From the NCBI RefSeq assembly GCF_902706195.1, contig NZ_CACSJO010000002.1:248001-312000 (forward strand): a stretch of 64,000 nucleotides of DNA, given 5' to 3'. The notes under the pieces were generated by a model, which saw only the letters and a list, made by a program, of their open reading frames with translations, was not told the origin of the DNA and ran no database searches. Source of the DNA: Novosphingobium sp. 18050 (GTDB lineage Bacteria > Pseudomonadota > Alphaproteobacteria > Sphingomonadales > Sphingomonadaceae). Within the stretch, counting starts at the first letter, position 1; every line of letters begins with the position of its first letter. Of this stretch, positions 37,867 to 47,700 are shown one piece after another. The position numbers and the translations under genes were made by a program.

Positions 37867-39573
37867 TCACAGCGGGCTGGAGGTGTCGATTTCACCCAGA
37901 TGGCCGGCGAGGAAGTCGCGGGCATCGGCGATGCGGCGCGGGTCCTGGGTGTCGAGCGCGCCGGCGAACTGGGTGATCCAGTGCCCGATCATCTGGCGCA
38001 TCTCGCCGATGTGATCCTCATAGGCGCGTTCGGCGCGGGCCATCAGGGCGGCGTTGCCGGCCTCCTCGCGCGGGTGGAACTTGAGCTTTGCAAGCGCGGC
38101 GCGGCGCTTTTCGATGTCCCTGGTGCCGGGCCGATCCTCCTCGTCGACGATGATGAGGTTGTGGTTTTTGCCGCTCAGCGGAACGAACACGTCGACTTCC
38201 AGCAGGCCGGAACTGTCGTAGGAGAAGCGCACTTCCGCGCTCACCTCGCCAGCAGGGCGCGGCGGCACGGGGACGGCAATCTGGCCCAGTTTGACGTTGC
38301 CCGAAACCTCGCGCGCCTCGCCCTGGTAGATGCCGAATTCGATCTGCTTCTGCCCGTCGCCCATGGTCGAATAGCTGCTGACGCGGCTGACCGGGACCGG
38401 GGTGTTGCGCTCGATGATGGGAGAGAACAATCCGCGCTGGAGCCCGCCGTAACGATCGTTCTCCGCCACTTCGATGCCCAGGGTGAAGGGGCATACGTCG
38501 GTGATGCGGATTTCCTCGAGCGCCGCGTCGCGGCCCACCAGTCCGGCCTGGATCGAGGCGCCCAGTGCCACCGCATGATCGGGATGGACCGAGGAATTGG
38601 GGAAGCGGCCGAACAGGCGGGTGATCGCCTTGCGCACCACCGGCATACGCGTGGCGCCGCCGACGAGGACCACGTCGGACAGTTCTGCCGCCTCAATGGC
38701 GCAGTCGCGCAGGGCGCGCACCACGGGATCGCGCAGGCGGCGGATCAGCGGTTCGCAGGCGGTTTCGAACTCCGCTTCGGTGACGATGGCGGAAAGGCGC
38801 GTTTCGCCGATGGTCAGCGCGAATTTGGCCTCGCTGGCGCTGCTCAGCGCGCGGCGGCAGGTTTCGGCGGCGCGCTTGAGCAGGGCTTCGCGGCGCTCGT
38901 CCGGCACGCTGGCCAGCAGGCCTTCGGGATCAACGCGGGGCTTGGCGAAAGCGGCCAGTACCTCGTCGAAATCGTCGCCGCCCAGCCGGTTGTCGCCGGC
39001 CGAGGCGCGGACCTCGACGATGCCGTCGAACATCTCGACCACGGATACGTCGAAGGTGCCGCCGCCCAGGTCGAAAACGAGGAAAGGCTCGCGGTCGCCC
39101 TTGTCCTTCAGCCCGAAGGCGAGGGCTGCGGCGGTAGGCTCGTTGATGAGGCGGCGCACCGAAAGGCCTGCGAGTTCACCCGCGCGCCGTGTGGCCTTGC
39201 GCTGGCGATCGTTGAAATAGGCTGGGACGGTGATGACCGCCTCGGTCGGCTTCTCGCCGGTTAGCGCCTCGACGTCGCGGGCGAGGGCGCCCAGGACGAT
39301 GGCCGAGAGATCCTCCGGCTTGTATTCCTTGCCGGCAAGGCACGCGGTGCGCTGGGTGCCGATCATGCGCTTGAAACTGGTAGCGGTGTCCTGCGGGTGG
39401 ACGGCCATGCGGTCCAGCGCCGGGGTGCCGACCCAGGCCTGCCCGTCCTTTGCGATGCTCACCGCAGAAGGGGTGAGCAGTTCGCCCAGCGCGTTGGGGA
39501 CCAGCCGGGCCTCGCCGTCCTGCCAGATGGCGACGGCGCTGTTGGTCGTGCCGAGGTCGATCCCGATCAGCAT
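37867..39573 (-). CDS. hscC: HscC-type Hsp70 chaperone
   Basis: 568-residue Hsp70, shorter than DnaK (~640) and like E. coli HscC (Hsc62). The nucleotide-binding domain has IGIDLGTTNSAVAIW at the start, AVITVPAYFNDRQRKATRRAG in parts (VITVPAYFND, QRKATRRAG), LINEPTAAALAFGL, VFDLGGGTFDVSV and VVLVGGATRMPVVR. The substrate domain carries PFTLGIEVAEN and ERNTPVPVS. The lid is reduced. The ATG at 39573 (MLIGIDLG) replaces a start 48 bases upstream. It forms an operon with the J-like membrane protein; E. coli hscC also pairs with DjlB and DjlC. Confidence 0.92.
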   Translation of the reverse strand: MLIGIDLGTTNSAVAIWQDGEARLVPNALGELLTPSAVSIAKDGQAWVGTPALDRMAVHPQDTATSFKRMIGTQRTACLAGKEYKPEDLSAIVLGALARDVEALTGEKPTEAVITVPAYFNDRQRKATRRAGELAGLSVRRLINEPTAAALAFGLKDKGDREPFLVFDLGGGTFDVSVVEMFDGIVEVRASAGDNRLGGDDFDEVLAAFAKPRVDPEGLLASVPDERREALLKRAAETCRRALSSASEAKFALTIGETRLSAIVTEAEFETACEPLIRRLRDPVVRALRDCAIEAAELSDVVLVGGATRMPVVRKAITRLFGRFPNSSVHPDHAVALGASIQAGLVGRDAALEEIRITDVCPFTLGIEVAENDRYGGLQRGLFSPIIERNTPVPVSRVSSYSTMGDGQKQIEFGIYQGEAREVSGNVKLGQIAVPVPPRPAGEVSAEVRFSYDSSGLLEVDVFVPLSGKNHNLIIVDEEDRPGTRDIEKRRAALAKLKFHPREEAGNAALMARAERAYEDHIGEMRQMIGHWITQFAGALDTQDPRRIADARDFLAGHLGEIDTSSPL

Positions 39574-39690
39574 CCGGGGCCACCCATTATGTTCAGAACC
39601 ACACGCTTCCTCAGATTGCACCGGGACTTGAGCGTGTGACTAGCGGCATCGCGGGTGGGGGGTAAAGGGCGAAATCCTTTGGCCGGGTGT

Positions 39691-40758
39691 TTACCGCAGC
39701 GTGGTGCGGCGCCGGATCAGCGTGGGCGCCATCGCCAAGCTGGACGTATCCTCGCCCTCGATCCGGCTTTTCAGCTTTTCCACCATGACCCGCGCGCCGT
39801 CCCCGATCTCCTGCCGGATCGTGGTGAGCGGGGGCATGGTCTGCGCGGCCAGTGGCAAGTCGTCGAAGCCGACAATCTGGGTGTCATCGGGCACGGCTCG
39901 GCCTGTTTCATAGAGGACGCGTAGCGCCGACATGGCGATCAGGTCCGAGGCGCAGACGATCCCGTCGTAATCGAGGTCCGGCATGGCCAGCGCGGCCTTG
40001 ATCTGCGGACCCATCTCGGCATTGGCGAGAGCGACGGGGATATGGGTGAGCGGCAGGCCCGCTGCCTGAGCGGCGGCGGCCGCGCCGCGGTGTCGCATCT
40101 CGATCTCGATCCCGGTGGTGTCACCCAGGAAGGCCAGGCGGCGTGCGCCCGATGCGATCAGATGCTCGGCGCTCAGGCGGCCGCCGTGTTCGTTGTCAGT
40201 GCCGACAACGCAGTGGACCTGCCCCTCGCGGTGGTTGCCCCAGACGACCAGCGGGCGATAATTGGCGGCGACCCGGTCGATGATCTTGGACTGGTCGGAC
40301 TGACCGATCACCAGAACGCCGTCGACCATGCCCGATCCGGTGATGCGCTCAAGCCAGTCGGTCGTGCCGTCGGGGATGGCGCGGCTGAGCATGAGGTCGT
40401 AGCCGCTGTCGGTCAGCTGATCGGCAAGATGGCCGAGCAGGGTGAGGAAGAACGGATCGGAAATACTCTGGCGTTTTTCGTGGCCCAAGGGGATCACCAC
40501 GCCGATGACGCCCGTACGCCGCGAGCGCAGCTTGCTGGCCATCTGGTTGGGGCGGAAGCCATATTGCCGGGCCAGAGCCTGGATGCGTTCGCGCGTTTCG
40601 GTGTTTACGAGCGATTTGCCTGCAAGAGCGCGTGAAACCGTACCGGCGGAAACCCCGGCAACGCGCGCGAGGTCGGCAAGTGTACGTACCTCTATTTGGG
40701 GCGCGGATGTGTCCGTACCGTTGTCTTCCCCGTTGCTCTTGCCCGACCCTGCCACCAT
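39691..40758 (-). CDS. LacI-family repressor of the sucrose locus
   Basis: 355-residue LacI/GalR regulator. The HTH and hinge (about 26-80) read LADLARVAGVSAGTVSRALAG, then QMASKLRSRRTGVIGVV. The periplasmic-binding-protein-like effector domain follows (DPFFLTLLGHLADQL, VVWGNHREGQ, DYDGIVCASDLIAMSALRVL in parts, VGFDDLPLAAQTMPPLTTI in parts). It lies 45 bases downstream of the sugar transporter gene on the same strand, so it is co-transcribed. It likely binds the TACAATCGATTGTA palindrome at 42337-42350 and the half-matching site at 42208-42220. The inducer is probably sucrose or fructose. Confidence 0.92.
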   Translation of the reverse strand: MVAGSGKSNGEDNGTDTSAPQIEVRTLADLARVAGVSAGTVSRALAGKSLVNTETRERIQALARQYGFRPNQMASKLRSRRTGVIGVVIPLGHEKRQSISDPFFLTLLGHLADQLTDSGYDLMLSRAIPDGTTDWLERITGSGMVDGVLVIGQSDQSKIIDRVAANYRPLVVWGNHREGQVHCVVGTDNEHGGRLSAEHLIASGARRLAFLGDTTGIEIEMRHRGAAAAAQAAGLPLTHIPVALANAEMGPQIKAALAMPDLDYDGIVCASDLIAMSALRVLYETGRAVPDDTQIVGFDDLPLAAQTMPPLTTIRQEIGDGARVMVEKLKSRIEGEDTSSLAMAPTLIRRRTTLR

Positions 40759-40803
40759 GGGCGGAGCCTTATCACCACGATTGCGTTGCCGGAAGTAACT
40801 TGT

Positions 40804-42132
40804 TCAGTTAGCAACCGAGTTTCGGTTCGGCGGCCCGCCAGCGCTGACGAAACGCGTCGCCGCTGCACCCAGCAACATGAGCAATCCGGCGAGGATCAGT
40901 GCATTGCCTGCGTCTCCGCCCAGGAGCGGCGTGTAGATCAGCGGCATCGTCAGGTTCTCCAGCAGCATCGGGATCACGATGAACATGTTGAAGATGCCCA
41001 TGTAGATGCCGTTGCGCGCCGGTGGGATCGAATCGGCGAGCATCACGTAAGTATTGCCCATCATGCCTGCCCAGCCCAGGCCGATCCCCACCATCAAGAG
41101 GGCCAGAACCGGGAACGAGGCGGTAAAGGGAACCGCGATCATCGCGGTGCCCGATGCGGCGAGGCAGGCGACGTGGACCGCGCGCGCGCCCAGCCGCCGC
41201 ACGATGGGGATCAGCGTCAGCGCGCAGACGAAGGCAACGGCGTTGTAGATCGCCCCCAGTTGCTGCCCGGTCAGCACTGCATTGCGGAAGTTTTCGGATG
41301 CGGTGTCGACACTGCCGTAAAGCGAGCGCGAGAGGGCGAAGGCGATGTACTGCCAGTAGACCATCATCGCGTACCACTGGCAGAGCATGGCCAGGGCCAA
41401 TTGGCGCATCGGGCGCGGCATCTCGGCGATGGCGGCGCGGATTTCCTCCAGCGTGGTCCGGACGGTGAGGGGCCGCGCGGCGATGACGGCGCGTTCGTCC
41501 GGGCTCAGCGGCAATTCTGGCACGCGCAGCACCGAATAGAGGATAGTCGAGATGGACAGGACCGCGCCGATCAGGAAGGCCAGTCGCACGATCTCCGGAA
41601 TGCCGCTGGGTCCGAGGAGGTGGCGGTCGACGATGCCGGTAAGCAGTGAGGGTGCAAGGTAGGATGCGGTATGGGCAAGGCCGGTGAATGCGCTTTGGGT
41701 CAGGAACCCGACCGAGCGCTGATGCGGCAGGAGGCGGTCGGCGACATAAGCTCGGTAAGGCTCCATGGTCACATTGTTGCCCGCGTCCAAGACCCACAGC
41801 AGGCTCGCCGCCATCCATAGCGCCGAGGAATGGGGCATCGCGAAAAGCGCGGCCGAGCACAGCAGGGCGCCGACCAGAAAATAAGGCGTGCGGCGTCCGA
41901 GCGGGGACAGCGTGCGATCGCTCATCGCGCCGACCAAAGGCTGGACCAGCAGGCCGGTCACCGGGCCTGCGAGCCAGAGCAAGGGGATCAGCGCCTCGCT
42001 CGCGCCGAGATAGGCATAGATCGGTCCCATGTTCGCCTGCTGCAGCCCAAAACTGAACTGCAGGCCGAAGAAGCCGACGTTCATCTCGATGATGCGAATT
42101 AGCGAAAGGTGCGGCCTGGTGCCGGTCGACAT
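40804..42132 (-). CDS. MFS sugar transporter, sucrose/H+ symporter-like
   Basis: 442-residue, 12-helix transporter resembling the GPH/SUT sucrose symporter group. It has [22 protein letters not shown] in parts ([24 protein letters not shown]), [20 protein letters not shown] in parts ([18 protein letters not shown]) and [13 protein letters not shown]. The ATG at 42132 has AAAGGGG 6 bases upstream on its strand. An in-frame start 162 bases further upstream is rejected because it would bury the operator region. It lies divergent from a GH68 enzyme and upstream of a LacI repressor, so sucrose is the most likely substrate. Confidence 0.9.
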   Translation of the reverse strand: MSTGTRPHLSLIRIIEMNVGFFGLQFSFGLQQANMGPIYAYLGASEALIPLLWLAGPVTGLLVQPLVGAMSDRTLSPLGRRTPYFLVGALLCSAALFAMPHSSALWMAASLLWVLDAGNNVTMEPYRAYVADRLLPHQRSVGFLTQSAFTGLAHTASYLAPSLLTGIVDRHLLGPSGIPEIVRLAFLIGAVLSISTILYSVLRVPELPLSPDERAVIAARPLTVRTTLEEIRAAIAEMPRPMRQLALAMLCQWYAMMVYWQYIAFALSRSLYGSVDTASENFRNAVLTGQQLGAIYNAVAFVCALTLIPIVRRLGARAVHVACLAASGTAMIAVPFTASFPVLALLMVGIGLGWAGMMGNTYVMLADSIPPARNGIYMGIFNMFIVIPMLLENLTMPLIYTPLLGGDAGNALILAGLLMLLGAAATRFVSAGGPPNRNSVAN

Positions 42133-42207
42133 TCGAAGCCCCTTTCGATTGTGCGGCCGGATGGGCCCTATAGGCAAAGCAAAGGCCCGCACAGGGACGA
42201 ATGAATA

Positions 42208-42220
42208 AGAATCGATTGCA
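42208..42220. promoter_or_regulatory. Degenerate LacI-type operator near the transporter promoter
   Basis: AGAATCGATTGCA, sharing the AATCGATTG centre with the perfect palindrome at 42337-42350. It lies 76 bases upstream of the transporter start in the divergent region, positioned to control the leftward transporter-repressor operon. Confidence 0.55.
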
Positions 42221-42336
42221 GGCCGTAAGGCCGCGGAAATGCCCTGAGTGCATTTACTTAAGAGGCGCTGCAGATACGGTAATTTACGGTGCATGGTGAC
42301 TATGCGGCGATTGTCTGATTTTCATTTACAATGAAT

Positions 42337-42350
42337 TACAATCGATTGTA
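42337..42350. promoter_or_regulatory. LacI-type operator overlapping the GH68 promoter
   Basis: Perfect 14-base palindrome TACAATCGATTGTA, of LacI/GalR-operator size with a central CG. Its first six bases, TACAAT, are a near-consensus -10 hexamer, so a bound repressor would block the rightward promoter. The GH68 start codon begins only 7-13 bases downstream. Confidence 0.78.
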
Positions 42351-42356
42351 CGACGC

Positions 42357-43520
42357 GTGCCGATGACGCCTCCCGACGCCCTTTCCGAATCTCCCGTCAC
42401 CTTGAAATGGACTGTTCAGGACCTGAACGGCCTTGCTGCCCACACGCTGCCCCATGCCCCGGTTCTGGGAATCGCTGACGTGCAGCGCGTTGCACCCGAT
42501 CTCGATGTCTGGGATGCCTGGCCGCTGGCTTGCGGCAAGGGCATGCCGGTGCGCTGGCGCGGGGGAGAACTGTGGTTCGCGCTGGCCGCCCCGGCTTTCG
42601 ACGATCCCGAGGCGCGGCACGGCGCCGCACGCATCCATCATTTCCACCGTATCGACGGGCGCTTCATCCATATCGGAGCGACATTCCCCGAACGTTTCAC
42701 GCCCGGCAGTCGCGAGTGGTCCGGCTCGGCGCGCTACGAGGAGGGGAAGGTCACACTCTACTTTACGTCCGCCGGCATACGTGGCGAGTCGGAGCCGACG
42801 TTCCAGCAGCGCCTCTTTGCGGCGACGACGCGGCTTCTCGACGACGGGGAGAATGGCGCTGTCTTCGCAACGTGGTCGGAGCCGGTGGAACTGACTGTCC
42901 CGGTCGATCTGATCTACATGAGCCGTCACGATGCGACCGGGCAGGTCGGCGAGATCAAGGCCTTTCGTGACCCGGCGACCTGGCGCACGCCCCAAGGCGA
43001 CGAATACGTTCTGTTCACCGCGTCTTCTGCCCTGCAACTGGGGCGCTATAACGGCGTCATCGGCTGCGCCCGGCGCGCGATAGGCGATACCGGCGAGTTC
43101 GAGAAACTGCGGCCGCTGATCGATGCATCGGGCGTCAACAACGAACTGGAGCGGCCTCATGTCGTTGCGTATGGCGGGCGGCTCTACCTGTTCTGGTCGA
43201 CCCAGGCCAAGGTCTTCGCGCCCGGCATCGCGGCCCCGACCGGCCTCTACGGCGCCGTCGCCGACCGGATCGAGGGACCATGGCAATTGCTTAACGGGCA
43301 CGGACTGGTCTTCGCCAATCCGGTTGCCGAGCCGTTCCAGGCCTATAGCTGGTGGGTCCTGCCCGACCTTTCTGTGACCAGCTTCGTGGACTACTGGGGC
43401 ATAGATGACGCCGAAGCGGAGCGGAAACCGGAGGGCAGGTCGCACTTCGGTGGAACTTTCGCGCCGTTCCTGCAGTTGCGTCTGCACGGTACTAGCGCCA
43501 TGCTGAAAAGCGGGCGCTGA
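42357..43520 (+). CDS. GH68 sucrose hydrolase/levansucrase, no signal peptide
   Basis: 387-residue glycoside hydrolase family 68 enzyme. The catalytic triad of the family is visible: nucleophile D53 (VWDAW), stabiliser D205 (FRDP), acid/base E265 (NELERPHV). REWSGSAR at 119-126 fits the substrate loop. It cleaves sucrose and may transfer fructose. There is no signal peptide, and a sucrose-type transporter is encoded next door, so intracellular sucrose hydrolysis is likely, although Zymomonas GH68 enzymes also lack classical signals. The start is GTG 42357 or ATG 42363, neither with a ribosome site. The fructokinase gene follows after 19 bases. Confidence 0.88.
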   Translation: MPMTPPDALSESPVTLKWTVQDLNGLAAHTLPHAPVLGIADVQRVAPDLDVWDAWPLACGKGMPVRWRGGELWFALAAPAFDDPEARHGAARIHHFHRIDGRFIHIGATFPERFTPGSREWSGSARYEEGKVTLYFTSAGIRGESEPTFQQRLFAATTRLLDDGENGAVFATWSEPVELTVPVDLIYMSRHDATGQVGEIKAFRDPATWRTPQGDEYVLFTASSALQLGRYNGVIGCARRAIGDTGEFEKLRPLIDASGVNNELERPHVVAYGGRLYLFWSTQAKVFAPGIAAPTGLYGAVADRIEGPWQLLNGHGLVFANPVAEPFQAYSWWVLPDLSVTSFVDYWGIDDAEAERKPEGRSHFGGTFAPFLQLRLHGTSAMLKSGR

Positions 43521-43539
43521 AACGACGGGTCAGGCGAAC

Positions 43540-44460
43540 ATGCACAAGCTTGCGGGTATCGAACTGGGCGGCACCAAGACGGTGGTCGTACTCGGCCAGC
43601 CCGGCCGGATCGACGAACGTCTGGAATTTCCTACCACCGAACCGACCGAGACGCTGGAGCGCGCCATCGATGCGATCCGTAGCTGGCGTGACGACAAGCC
43701 GGTCGACGCCGTGGGCATTGCCAGCTTCGGCCCTCTGCGCGTCTCTCATGAGGCATCGGATCATGGCTTCATGCTCGATACCCCAAAGCCCGGCTGGAGC
43801 GGGGCGGCCGTGGCCGGGCCTGTCGCTGCAGCGCTTGCCTGTCCGGTCGGTCTTGATACCGACGTCAACGGCGCCGCGCTGGCCGAGCACCGCTTCGGTG
43901 CTGCACGCAACTGCGAGAGCATGGTCTATCTCACCATCGGCACCGGCCTTGGCGGCGGCGTGCTGATCTCAGGCGAACCGGCGCACGGATTGCTACACCC
44001 CGAGATCGGCCATGTGCGCCTGCGGCGCGTTCCCGGCGACGTGTTCGAGGGCGCCTGTGCCTTCCACGGCGACTGCATGGAGGGACTCGTCAGCGGTCCT
44101 GCGCTTGCGGCCCGCCTGGGCACGCATCCGTCGCGCGTTGCGGCGGACGATCCGGCCTGGGAAACGGTCGCACAGGACCTTGCCGAACTATTTGCGATGC
44201 TCGTACTTACGGTGTCTCCGCAACGTATCGTCGTGGGTGGAGGGGTTGCCGGCAAGCAGCCGCATCTCCTGCCGATGGCCATCGCCCGCATGCCCGCGCT
44301 GCTTGGTGGGTATTTGCGCGACTGCACGCGTGAGAAGCTGGCGGGCATGGTCACGCCGCCGCTTCTGGGCGATGATGCAGGTCCGATGGGCGCGCTGATT
44401 CTGGCGGCCCGCGCGCTGGAAGATCGTCGGGCCGCGGCGAGGGCGCTGGCAGGCGTCTGA
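43540..44460 (+). CDS. ROK-family fructokinase
   Basis: 306-residue ROK sugar kinase, phosphorylating fructose released by the GH68 enzyme. The ATP-phosphate motif is IELGGTKTVV at 7-16. The catalytic Asp lies in LDTDVNGAALAEH, and the ROK signature is YLTIGTGLGGGVLISG. HPEIGHVRL plus CAFHGDCMEG form the zinc-binding motif typical of bacterial fructokinases. It is the last gene of the GH68-fructokinase operon, controlled by the palindrome at 42337-42350. Confidence 0.92.
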   Translation: MHKLAGIELGGTKTVVVLGQPGRIDERLEFPTTEPTETLERAIDAIRSWRDDKPVDAVGIASFGPLRVSHEASDHGFMLDTPKPGWSGAAVAGPVAAALACPVGLDTDVNGAALAEHRFGAARNCESMVYLTIGTGLGGGVLISGEPAHGLLHPEIGHVRLRRVPGDVFEGACAFHGDCMEGLVSGPALAARLGTHPSRVAADDPAWETVAQDLAELFAMLVLTVSPQRIVVGGGVAGKQPHLLPMAIARMPALLGGYLRDCTREKLAGMVTPPLLGDDAGPMGALILAARALEDRRAAARALAGV

Positions 44461-44771
44461 CCATGTTCCCCACGGTCATCTGAAACAACTTGCGCACTAT
44501 TGAACTAATATTGCGCGACGCGGGAATTGTGTTACAGCCTTGGCCGATTCATCGTGCTCGTGCCCGACCCTTCGGGTCGCACCACCCGGGCCGCAGTACG
44601 GTTGTCATGATCTTCCCCGATGGCTGGGTGAATTCCTTTGCCTGATGGGTGGAGTATCGCTCCAACCGGCCTATATGGTCAAAATGCTGCAGTACCCGGC
44701 ACAGGATCGGGCCCGACATAGAAGCGGGATCGACCACCAAGGCCTAAAAATCTAGGATCGCGGAGAAAGCA
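44461..44771. other. Leader region of the NAD-glutamate dehydrogenase gene
   Basis: 311 bases with no convincing gene. It contains a dyad GCGC-N3-ATT-N5-AAT-N3-GCGC (44492-44516) that could be an operator, and a hairpin CGACCC-TTC-GGGTCG (44565-44579). A ribosome site GGAGAAAG lies just before the glutamate dehydrogenase ATG. The rest shows no recognisable riboswitch or repeat. Confidence 0.4.
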
Positions 44772-47700
44772 ATGAGCGCAGGCGAACTGACCGTTTCGGG
44801 CAAGACCCGGGCTGCTGCCGACAAGGCTGGCACGAAAAAGCAGGGCGCCAAGGCGGCCGCCACTGCTCGTAAACCCTCCGAATTGCACGATGCGATCGTC
44901 GAAGAAGTGCGCGGTGCGCTGCTTCCCGGCGACGGCCCCGACGATTCTGCGCCCGACGGCTCACCCGAGGGGGGCGGCTGGATCGACGAGGCCGCACGGT
45001 TCCTGCTGGCGGCGGCGGCACAGCGCAATGTCGGTCAGCCGGTGATCGAGCTTGCCTCCGCAAGCGAGGAGCGGCGCCTGCTGCGCATCGCGCTGGTCAA
45101 CGACGACATGCCTTTCCTGGTCGATTCGGTTGCCGCGGCGATTGCCGAGGCGGGCCTCGTGATTGATCGCCTCGTCCACCCGGTGGTGCCGGTGCTGCGC
45201 GATGCCAAGGGTAAGCTGACCGGCCTGCCGGGCGATCCGGCGGAAGCGACGGGCCGCGAATCGATGATCTACGTCGAGACCGCGCGCATCGATGCCCGCC
45301 AACGCCGCGAATTGCTGCGCTCGCTGGAAACCACGCTGGCCGACGTGCGCGCGGCCGTGGCCGACTGGCCGCAGATGGTCGAGACGATGCTTGCCGATGC
45401 CGAGCGGATCGACAAGGCTGGGACCGACAAGGAAGGCGCGGAATTGCTGCGCTGGTTCGCCGGCGGGATGCTGACCCAGCTTGGCCACGTCACCCGCACG
45501 CGGGACGGGGCGCGTTCGGATCGCCTTGGCGTATGCCGGATCGACGATGAGGATGTCCTTTCCGACATCAGCTACACCCGTGCTTTCGAGGCTTTCGACG
45601 CCGCACTGGCACAGGGTAGCATTCATGCGCCGATGGCGATCAAGGCGAACCGCATCGCTACCGTGCACCGCCGCGTGCCGATCGACCTGTTCCTGGTGCC
45701 GGTGATCGAAGAGGGCAAGGTTACCGCGCTTTCCGTCCATGTCGGCATGTGGACCAGCGCCGCGCTGGCCGCCACGCCGGACCGGGTGCCGCGCCTTCGC
45801 GGACAGCTGGCAGCCTTCTCGCAGCGTCTCGAACTCGATCCGACCGGGCACACCGGCAAGGCCCTGGCCCATGCACTGACCAGCCTGCCGCATGATCTGG
45901 TCATGGGACTGGGCGAGGCGGACGTCGAACGCCTGGCAATGACGATGACGGGCCTTGTAGACCGTCCGCGGCCGCGCCTGCTGATCACCCGCTCGCCGCT
46001 GATGCGCCATGTCTTCGCTTTCGTGTGGCTGCCGCGCGACATGCTCTCCACCCAGATGCAGCGCCGCATCCAGGGAATGATCGAGGAGGCCGCACAGGCC
46101 CCCACGCTCGACTGGAGCCTGCAGGTCGAAGCCGGCAATCTGGCCATGCTGCGCTACACCCTCGACGTGCGCGAGGGGAACCACGAGCCGTCCGAAGCCG
46201 ATCTCGACCATGCCCTCCAGGTCATCCTGCGCGGCTGGACCGAGGCCGTCGAAGCAGCGCTGGCGCCCTCGTTGGAGCCGGGCCGCGCGGCTGCGGTCGC
46301 CGGGCGTTATGCCGAAGCCTTCCCGATGGGCTATCGCAGCGACTACGGCCCGGCCGAGGCGGCGATCGACATTGCCCACTTGCGCCGCATTTCCGTGAGC
46401 GAGGCTGCCGGCGGCAACCGCGACGTGCGCCTCCACGCGCGGGATGACGATGGGGCCGGCCAGTTGCGCCTCAAGATCTATCAGTCCGAAGGCAGCCTGC
46501 CGCTGTCCGATGCGGTGCCGGCGCTGGAAAACTTCGGTTTCCGCGTGCTGGGCGAAGTGCCCACCGCGCTCGACAAGGGCAAGCTGGGTACGATCCACGA
46601 CTTCACGCTGGAACTGCAGGGCGGCCGCCCGGTGCATGAAGTTCTCGAACTGGCACCGATGATCGAAGACGCGCTGCGCGCCGTGCTCAACGGAGGCGGC
46701 GAGAACGACGCCTTCAACCGGCTCGTGCCCGGCCTCGGTTTGAACAGCATCGAGGCCAACTGGCTGCGCGCCTGGTATCGCTATTTGCGTCAGGCGGCCA
46801 TGCACTTCGGCATCCCCACCGTTGTCGACGCGCTTCAGGGCGCGCCGGCGGTGACGCGCGGGATCGTCGACCTTTTCGTGGCGATCCATGAACCTGCCTT
46901 CGGCGGCGATCGCGTTCTTGCCCGCAAGGATGCCGAGGAAGCGATCCGCACCGGGCTCGCCGCCGTCGGCGCCATCAACGACGACCGTTTGCTGCGCGCC
47001 TTCCGCGACATCGTGCTGGCCATGCTGCGCACAAATGCCTTTGCTGCGGCGGGCCATGTCGCGCTGGCCTTCAAGTTCGATTCCGCACTTGTTCCCGGCC
47101 TGCCCAAGCCCGTGCCGTGGCGCGAGATCTTCGTCTATTCGCAGCGCGTCGAGGGCATCCACCTGCGCGCCGGACCCATCGCGCGCGGCGGGCTGCGGTG
47201 GTCCGACCGACGCGACGATTTCCGCGTCGAAATCCTTGGCCTGATGAAGGCGCAGCGCGTCAAGAACGCGGTCATCGTGCCGACCGGCGCCAAGGGCGGC
47301 TTTTATCCCAAGCTGCTGCCCGATCCCTCTCGCGACCGCGCCGCATGGGCCGCCGAGGGGCAGGGCTCCTACGAGGTTTTCGTCGACACCCTGCTGTCGA
47401 TCACCGACAACATCGTGGCTGATAAGGTGGTCCATCCCGAAGGCGTGACCGTCCTCGACGGCGAGGACCCGTACTTCGTGGTCGCCGCCGACAAGGGCAC
47501 GGCGAAGTTCTCCGACGTTGCCAACGGCATAGCCGAGGGCCGCGACTTCTGGCTCGACGATGCTTTCGCGAGCGGCGGCTCCAATGGCTACGATCACAAG
47601 GCCATGGGCATCACCGCCAAGGGCGCCTGGCTTTCGGTGCGGCGCCACTTCCTGGAAATGGGCGTGGACGTGCAGGCCGATCCGGTCCGCGTCGTCGGTT

